Assembly (NCBI GenBank): GCA_025936205.1
Contig: JAICTU010000288.1
Location: forward strand, 1-11,693
Source of the DNA: Polyangiaceae bacterium
GTDB lineage: Bacteria; Myxococcota; Polyangia; Polyangiales; Polyangiaceae
DNA length: 11,693 nucleotides
Direction of reading: 5' to 3'
The translations under genes and the position numbers were made by a program. The stretch's first letter is position 1. The number at the start of each line of letters is the position of its first letter. Of the stretch, positions 6,734 through 11,693 are shown in pieces. The notes beneath the pieces are model-generated. The model did no database searches. It was not told the DNA's origin and worked only from the letters and a program-made list of their open reading frames with translations.

Positions 6734-7039
6734 GCTGACGACCAACGGCACACGCAGCGCAAAGCTTCACCTTGGGACACAGTGTTGCAGCGTGTCTGTC
6801 TCGTGTCTCTGGTTCCGCTTTTCGGGTGCGATGAGCACACGACTGCCGGTGGGTGTGCGGGGCGTGAAAAAATCTTGCAGCCGTTTTGACGCTGGATCAG
6901 CTCTCCGGAGGGCAGAACCGGAAACCGCGGTTGGGCATCGGGTGCCGGATTGGCCAATAGGGGGACTAAGACCGTCACGGCCCTTGCTCGGTGGGGGCCA
7001 TTGCTGATGCGCGACGCGCCGGCGCGCTGAAACCCGGTG

Positions 7040-7097
7040 GAGGGTTGCACCCTCAATCCTCCGGTTAGCCCCGGAGGGACCTCCGCTGACCCGGAGG
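7040..7097 (+). promoter_or_regulatory. Three tandem hairpins upstream of the HTH gene
   Basis: GAGGGT-TGC-ACCCTC (7040-7054), CCTCCGG-TTAGCC-CCGGAGG (7058-7077) and CCTCCG-CTGACC-CGGAGG (7080-7097) are perfect stems. The last two are copies of one unit, so CCCGGAGGGAC repeats with a 20-bp period (two helical turns). The unit could be an operator pair for the DNA-binding proteins encoded downstream. The CCTCC arms could also pair with the downstream Shine-Dalgarno sequence GGGAGG (7132-7137). Confidence 0.5.
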
Positions 7098-7111
7098 GAC
7101 GCCGACGTAGC

Positions 7112-7123
7112 TGGTCGAGACCA
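7112..7123. promoter_or_regulatory. Short dyad before the HTH gene, possible operator
   Basis: TGGTC-GA-GACCA is an inverted repeat with 5-bp arms, centred about 26 bp before the ATG at 7144. It is short, so it may be chance in GC-rich DNA. Confidence 0.25.
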
Positions 7124-7143
7124 TCGAACTAGGGAGGCGCGTC

Positions 7144-7545
7144 ATGCGCGGCATTATCCTGACACCCGAAGAGCACGGGCAGATCTTCAGCATTCTGAGC
7201 ACCCACATCGAGCGCAGAGCAGCCGCGTTGCTGCGCAGCGACCCTCGCACGGTGTACCGCGGCGGGCTGGGGCTACCACTGCAGCGCAACTCGGCGGATC
7301 GCCTCAGGGCGCGCCTCGACGCGATCTCCAAAGCCGAGGCGGGCAAAGCGGCATCGAGCGCGGCGGCCGAGTCCGCGCTTTCGACCGCAGCGTCGAAGCA
7401 TATTCGACGACACGCGCTGCACACCGCCGCGCGGCTTCTCGACGTCGATCCTGCCGACCTGTTGAGCGCAGCAGTCGGCGATGAACTGTGCCCCGAGGTC
7501 CAGCGCGATCATTTGTTGGCCGCTGATTCCCGAGTGATACTCTAG
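7144..7545 (+). CDS. Putative helix-turn-helix DNA-binding protein of an integrative element (133 aa)
   Basis: I do not know a named family for this protein. Third-position GC is high and AGGGAGG lies 6 bases before the ATG, so the gene is real. Residues 28-58 (ALLRSDPRTVYRGGLGLPLQ, then RNSADRLRARL) resemble the helix-turn-helix of small myxobacterial regulators with a '[ST]xxTVxRxxLGLPxxRxT...IRxRL' pattern. A second helical segment, RHALHTAARLLDVDPADLLS (89-108), could be another DNA-binding or dimer helix. Between them is an Ala/Ser-rich linker. The gene opens a run of four genes ending in an integrase, with only 4 bp to the next one. That context suggests a transcription regulator or a directionality factor for the element. 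Confidence 0.65.
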   Translation: MRGIILTPEEHGQIFSILSTHIERRAAALLRSDPRTVYRGGLGLPLQRNSADRLRARLDAISKAEAGKAASSAAAESALSTAASKHIRRHALHTAARLLDVDPADLLSAAVGDELCPEVQRDHLLAADSRVIL

Positions 7546-7549
7546 ACTC

Positions 7550-7760
7550 GTGAGCAGCGAAGATCGCAGCGAACAGGTCATGGTTTCGCATGGCTCCAAC
7601 CGAGGTGCGGATGCTGGAGGAGCTCGCCGCAGTCGATGGGCTGTATCGTACCGATGTGATCCGCGTCTTGATCAGGCGTGAGCACGCGGCGCGCTTCGGC
7701 GCGAAGGGACCGCCAAGCGAAAGAGGAGCACCGAGAAGTAATCGGCCCCCGCGGGTGTAA
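7550..7760 (+). pseudogene. Ribbon-helix-helix protein, split by a one-base frameshift
   Basis: The main part starts at ATG 7590 (56 aa): MAPTEVRMLEELAAVDGLYR then TDVIRVLIRREHAARFG, a typical Arc/CopG-type ribbon-helix-helix domain. Such proteins are short and usually begin with a beta-strand, and that strand is encoded just upstream in another frame. From GTG 7550 the sequence reads SSEDRSEQVMV. Removing one T from the TTT at 7584-7586 would fuse the two as EQVMV-RM-APTEVRMLEEL, a normal domain start. So the gene is either truncated with a new start at 7590, or frameshifted, or the extra T is a sequencing error. The tail after residue 40 is basic and disordered. RHH proteins act as dimeric repressors or antitoxins; here an element regulator is likely. 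Confidence 0.62.
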
Positions 7761-7784
7761 CCAGCACCCCGGAGGCCACGGCCA

Positions 7785-7801
7785 ATTCGAAAGGACCGAA
7801 T
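7785..7801 (+). promoter_or_regulatory. Ribosome-binding site in the loop of a small hairpin
   Basis: ATTCG (7785-7789) and CGAAT (7797-7801) pair, leaving AAAGGAC in the loop. The AAGGA there is the Shine-Dalgarno sequence for the ATG at 7806 (10-base spacing). The 5-bp stem is weak, so a regulatory effect is only possible. Confidence 0.35.
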
Positions 7802-7805
7802 CGAC

Positions 7806-7999
7806 ATGTTGTTTCTACAACGACTTCTGACCACAGCGAAGAACAAGACGGCGACCACCGTGCCGCGCAGCAGGGCATCCGTCGATGCCGAGGCTTCCGG
7901 TTTGGTCAAGCAGATCCGGGCGACGCGCAGCTTCGACCCGCAGCATGCGGCGCGCGTAGCGGCTGAGCGCCTGCGCGCGCTAGGGGTGGAGGTCGCACA

Positions 8000-8003
<4 letters not shown>
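7806..8003 (+). CDS. Small protein coupled to the integrase (65 aa)
   Basis: I do not recognise the family. Third-position GC is high and AAGGA stands 10 bases before the ATG. The N-terminus is basic (MLFLQRLLTTAKNKTATTVP) and the C-terminal half is helical and charged (SGLVKQIRATRSFDPQHAAR, then VAAERLRALGVEVAQ). Its stop overlaps the integrase start as ATGA at 8000-8003, which implies translational coupling. Position and size fit an accessory DNA-binding protein or an excision factor, but no motif proves that. Confidence 0.62.
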
Positions 8004-9796
<1,793 letters not shown>

Positions 9797-10211
9797 CTAC
9801 TTTGCTTTCTTGGCTTGAAGGTCGGCGCTGGTTTTTCGCTCTGTTTCTGGAAGACCTGCGCAGACCACCCCAAAGAACTTAGCCGCTCCGGCGGCTCGCT
9901 TATCGAGGTTGCTTAAACTGATCGGTAGCTCCGCTTTCGTAGCTTTTTTGGGCCTCTCTCTGATTTTGGCCTCTTAGCTTAGCTCTTTCTCTACTCACCC
10001 AGCCTTGCTGGCCGATCCTCACTCGGCCGCATCACTGCCCGGTTCTTCACGCTCGACGCGGGAGGATTCGGGCGGTGTTCTTTTTGTGCTCTGGAGTCCT
10101 GGGGAGTTGTGCTCCGGAGTGCAAGTGCAGGGCTCTGATTGCACTGAATTGCGCATGGGGCGCGAGCTGGCCGGCACTGAGGCCGCCTGCGTGATATTTC
10201 TGTTCAACGCC

Positions 10212-11150
10212 ATGCCGCGCCGAGTTGTTCCCGGGTCGCGTTCGATCCTGCCGCCGTTAGCGTGCCTGCTCGCCGCCTGCGGGCCCGGAGCCGCGCTGTC
10301 GGGCGATCCATCGGCGCTGCCGGTGTCGCGGCCGGTGATGCTGGTGGAGCCGTCGGTGGCGCCGCCGGTAGCGGTCCCCGCCACGGCAGTCCCGGGCGTC
10401 GAGCCAACCCCGCCCTCGGCGGGCCCGGGCTGGCTTGGCGTCGCCCTGACCGCGCGTGACAGCGCTGAGCCCGGCGCGCTGGTGAGCAACGTGCTGCGCC
10501 GTTCGCCTGCGGCGCAAAGCGGGCTCGAAGTGGGCGACATCGTGCTCGCCATCAACGGTCAATCCGTGCTCGACCCCGCGCAGCTCTCGCGCACCGTCGC
10601 GGAGTCGGGCGCGGGCGGGCGCGCGAATCTGCTGGTCCAGCGCGGCAGCGAGCAGCGCTTGTTCGCGGTCGCGCTCGGTCAGAATCCGGGCCTCGAAGGG
10701 CAACTGCGCCTCGGCTTCGTCGATGCTCCCGCGCCGGAGTTTGCCGGCGTGGAGGTGGCGCAGGGCAACGCCGCGCCCACGTTGCGAGCGCTGCGCGGGC
10801 GCGTGGTGGTGCTGGAGTTCTGGGCCACCTGGTGCGGCGCGTGCCGCGCGCTGCTGCCCACGCTGAACGACTGGCACGATCGCTTCCCGGCGCATCGAGC
10901 ACAGGTCGTCTCCGTGACGGTGGATCCCGCCATGAAAGCCGCGCGCGACGCGGCCCAGCTCGGCATGCGCTACGCGGTGCTCTCCGATCCGGAGGGGCAA
11001 ACTGCCCAGCTCTATCAGGCCTTCGCGCTGCCGACGCTGTTCGTGATCGATCGCGCGGGCGTCGTGCGCGACGTGTCGGTCGGCTTCGACCCCAAGCGCC
11101 TGCGCGCCCTCGAAGCCACCGTGCAGCGGCTGATCTCCGAGCCCGGCTGA
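10212..11150 (+). CDS. Lipoprotein with PDZ and TlpA-like thioredoxin domains (312 aa)
   Basis: MPRRVVPGSRSILPPLACLL ending in LLAAC gives a lipoprotein signal (lipid on C23), so the protein sits in the envelope outside the cytoplasm. A Pro/Val-rich linker (about 35-72) follows. The PDZ domain (about 73-158) is GWLGVALTARDSAEPGALVS with SPAAQSGLEVGDIVLAINGQ, the standard PDZ signature. The thioredoxin domain (about 177-312) has VVVLEFWATWCGACRALLPT with redox motif C208-G-A-C211 and the cis-proline P274 in ALPTLFVIDRAG. Likely a thiol-disulfide oxidoreductase that binds a partner's C-terminus through PDZ. Separate domains are common; this fusion order is less so. The ATG at 10212 is chosen because the signal peptide starts there; upstream in-frame ATGs add non-signal sequence. 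No clear ribosome-binding site is seen. Confidence 0.92.
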   Translation: MPRRVVPGSRSILPPLACLLAACGPGAALSGDPSALPVSRPVMLVEPSVAPPVAVPATAVPGVEPTPPSAGPGWLGVALTARDSAEPGALVSNVLRRSPAAQSGLEVGDIVLAINGQSVLDPAQLSRTVAESGAGGRANLLVQRGSEQRLFAVALGQNPGLEGQLRLGFVDAPAPEFAGVEVAQGNAAPTLRALRGRVVVLEFWATWCGACRALLPTLNDWHDRFPAHRAQVVSVTVDPAMKAARDAAQLGMRYAVLSDPEGQTAQLYQAFALPTLFVIDRAGVVRDVSVGFDPKRLRALEATVQRLISEPG

Positions 11151-11166
11151 GCCGGCGCGCCGGCTC
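11149..11166 (+). other. 18-bp perfect palindrome at the end of the PDZ-thioredoxin gene
   Basis: GAGCCGGCGCGCCGGCTC begins inside the TGA stop codon. It would form a very stable GC hairpin in the mRNA. No T-run follows, so it is more likely an RNA 3'-end stabiliser or a factor-dependent stop than a classical terminator. Confidence 0.4.
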
Positions 11167-11268
11167 CTGCCGCTTCATTGGCCTCAGCCGCACCCGGCGC
11201 TCTAAGCTGCCGAGCGAGCTGACCCGTATTCTTTCGAGGTCGGCGCCGAAGGCGCCGCATGAAAAAAA

Positions 11269-11372
11269 CTAGTGTCGCGTCTAGAGTGCCGCGCGGCTTG
11301 GCCCGACCTGGGCCGCCGCAGGCGAACCGGCCCGGGTCGGGCCACGATTGCCCGAATGAGACGCGACACTAG
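11269..11372. repeat. MITE-like nested inverted repeat
   Basis: The ends CTAGTGTCGCGTCT (11269-11282) and AGACGCGACACTAG (11359-11372) are perfect 14-bp inverted repeats. Inside is a second stem, GGCCCGACCTGGGCCG (11300-11315) with CGGCCCGGGTCGGGCC (11328-11343), one mismatch in 16, around a 12-base loop. If TA (11270-11271 and 11370-11371) is read as target duplication, the element is 98 bp beginning GTGTCGCGTCT. That would fit a non-autonomous relative of IS630/mariner, which insert at TA. It carries no gene and ends 18 bp before the next ATG. Confidence 0.6.
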
Positions 11373-11390
11373 GTCGGCAAGGATTCGCTC

Positions 11391-11693
11391 ATGAAAGACT
11401 CTGAATTGCGGGACCTCGAGACGCGCGCTCGAGCCGGTGGCAGCGAGAAGTATCACGAGAAGAACACCCAGGAGGGCAAGCTGTTCGCGCGCGCCCGCCT
11501 CACGCACCTGCTCGATCCCGGTTCGTTCGTCGAAGACGGCCTACTCGCGAATTGCCAGGCAGAGGGCTTGCCGGCGGACGGCGTCGTGACCGGCATCGGC
11601 CGCGTGCAGGGCAGGGTAGTGGCGGTGATGGCCAACGACTCCACCGTCAAGGCAGGCTCGTGGGGCCGCCGCACCGTCGAGAAGATCCTGCGC
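11391..11693 (+). CDS. Acyl-CoA carboxylase carboxyltransferase (beta) subunit, 5' part
   Basis: The first 101 codons are present; the gene continues beyond the window. The protein begins MKDSELRDLETRARAGGSEK and has GKLFARARLTHLLDPGSFVE (29-48), the usual 'GKLTARERI..LLDxGSF.E' start of biotin-dependent acyl-CoA carboxyltransferases. It continues with DGVVTGIGRVQGRVVAVMAN and DSTVKAGSWGRRTVEKILR, matching the crotonase-like fold of the propionyl-/methylcrotonyl-CoA carboxylase beta chains. It would transfer carboxyl groups from biotin to an acyl-CoA in the cytoplasm. The substrate cannot be told from this part. The ATG is preceded by AAGGA at a 7-base distance. The MITE-like repeat ends 18 bp upstream, so the promoter lies either inside or beyond it. 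Confidence 0.92.
   Translation, partial: MKDSELRDLETRARAGGSEKYHEKNTQEGKLFARARLTHLLDPGSFVEDGLLANCQAEGLPADGVVTGIGRVQGRVVAVMANDSTVKAGSWGRRTVEKILR

Larger units (their letters stand above)
6734..7143. other. Divergent intergenic region between envelope genes and integrase module
   Basis: About 410 bp with no convincing gene. It should hold the promoters for both sides, but I see no pair of hexamers close to consensus. The right half is rich in short dyads: CGCGCCGGCGCG (7015-7026), three hairpins at 7040-7097, and TGGTC-GA-GACCA (7112-7123). CCGGAGG occurs at 6905, 7071 and 7091. Confidence 0.6.

Noticed and set aside
11242..11268. GGCGCC-GAA-GGCGCC hairpin followed by seven A residues, considered as a terminator
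   Set aside because: A plus-strand terminator needs T after the stem, and on the minus strand the T-run comes before the stem, so neither orientation fits.

Overview
The window is high-GC bacterial DNA, probably from a myxobacterium (Myxococcota, perhaps the Sorangium/Polyangium side). This rests on the strong third-position GC, several proline-rich lipoproteins, and two protein types I recognise from those genomes. One is a short N-terminal domain with spaced Cys/Trp residues before a membrane segment. The other is a C-terminal lipoprotein domain ending in a P-[IV]-D-[FY]-V-G-E ... G-x-Y-T motif. The assignment is inference from family knowledge, not a database match.

Layout from left to right. 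(1) 3-2680: a structurally complete IS66-family insertion sequence on the minus strand (tnpA, tnpB, tnpC) with 27-bp terminal inverted repeats. The two bases left of it agree with the last two bases of a possible 8-bp target duplication. (2) 2681-3799: about 1.1 kb of degenerate sequence. It holds a fossil tnpB fragment from a different IS66 element (plus strand) lying inside what may be a broken lipoprotein gene (minus strand). (3) 3800-5697: two plus-strand genes joined by an ATGA overlap, a Cys/Trp-motif membrane protein and a secreted lipoprotein. The first has a promoter-like pair placed so that its transcript would be leaderless. (4) 6733-5709, minus strand: three small envelope genes, namely a 65-aa lipoprotein, a 59-aa secreted Cys-rich peptide with a CSHHGG motif, and a two-TM bacterial PH-domain protein. 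(5) 7144-9337: the control and integration end of an integrative element. It contains a putative helix-turn-helix protein, a ribbon-helix-helix protein split by a one-base frameshift, a 65-aa protein, and a tyrosine recombinase whose reading frame runs antisense through a tRNA-Arg(ACG) gene. This closely resembles the arrangement known from phage Mx8, where attP lies inside the integrase gene. (6) 9338-10211: non-coding DNA with several palindromes and a local pyrimidine-rich, lower-GC patch. (7) 10212-11150: a lipoprotein that fuses a PDZ domain to a TlpA-like thioredoxin domain. (8) 11269-11372: a MITE-like nested inverted repeat placed just before the start of an acyl-CoA carboxylase carboxyltransferase gene, which runs off the right edge.

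How the parts fit. The tRNA is on the minus strand with its 3' end facing the integrase, so the element entered through the tRNA 3' end and lies to the left. The far attachment site, which should repeat part of the tRNA 3' half, is not in the window, so how many of the genes in (1)-(4) belong to the element is unknown. The genes right of the tRNA (PDZ-thioredoxin lipoprotein, carboxylase) look like ordinary chromosome. The most unusual material is the integrase module: the tRNA-captured integrase 3' end, the frameshifted regulator, and tandem CCTCC/GGAGG hairpins that could compete with the ribosome-binding site of the first gene.
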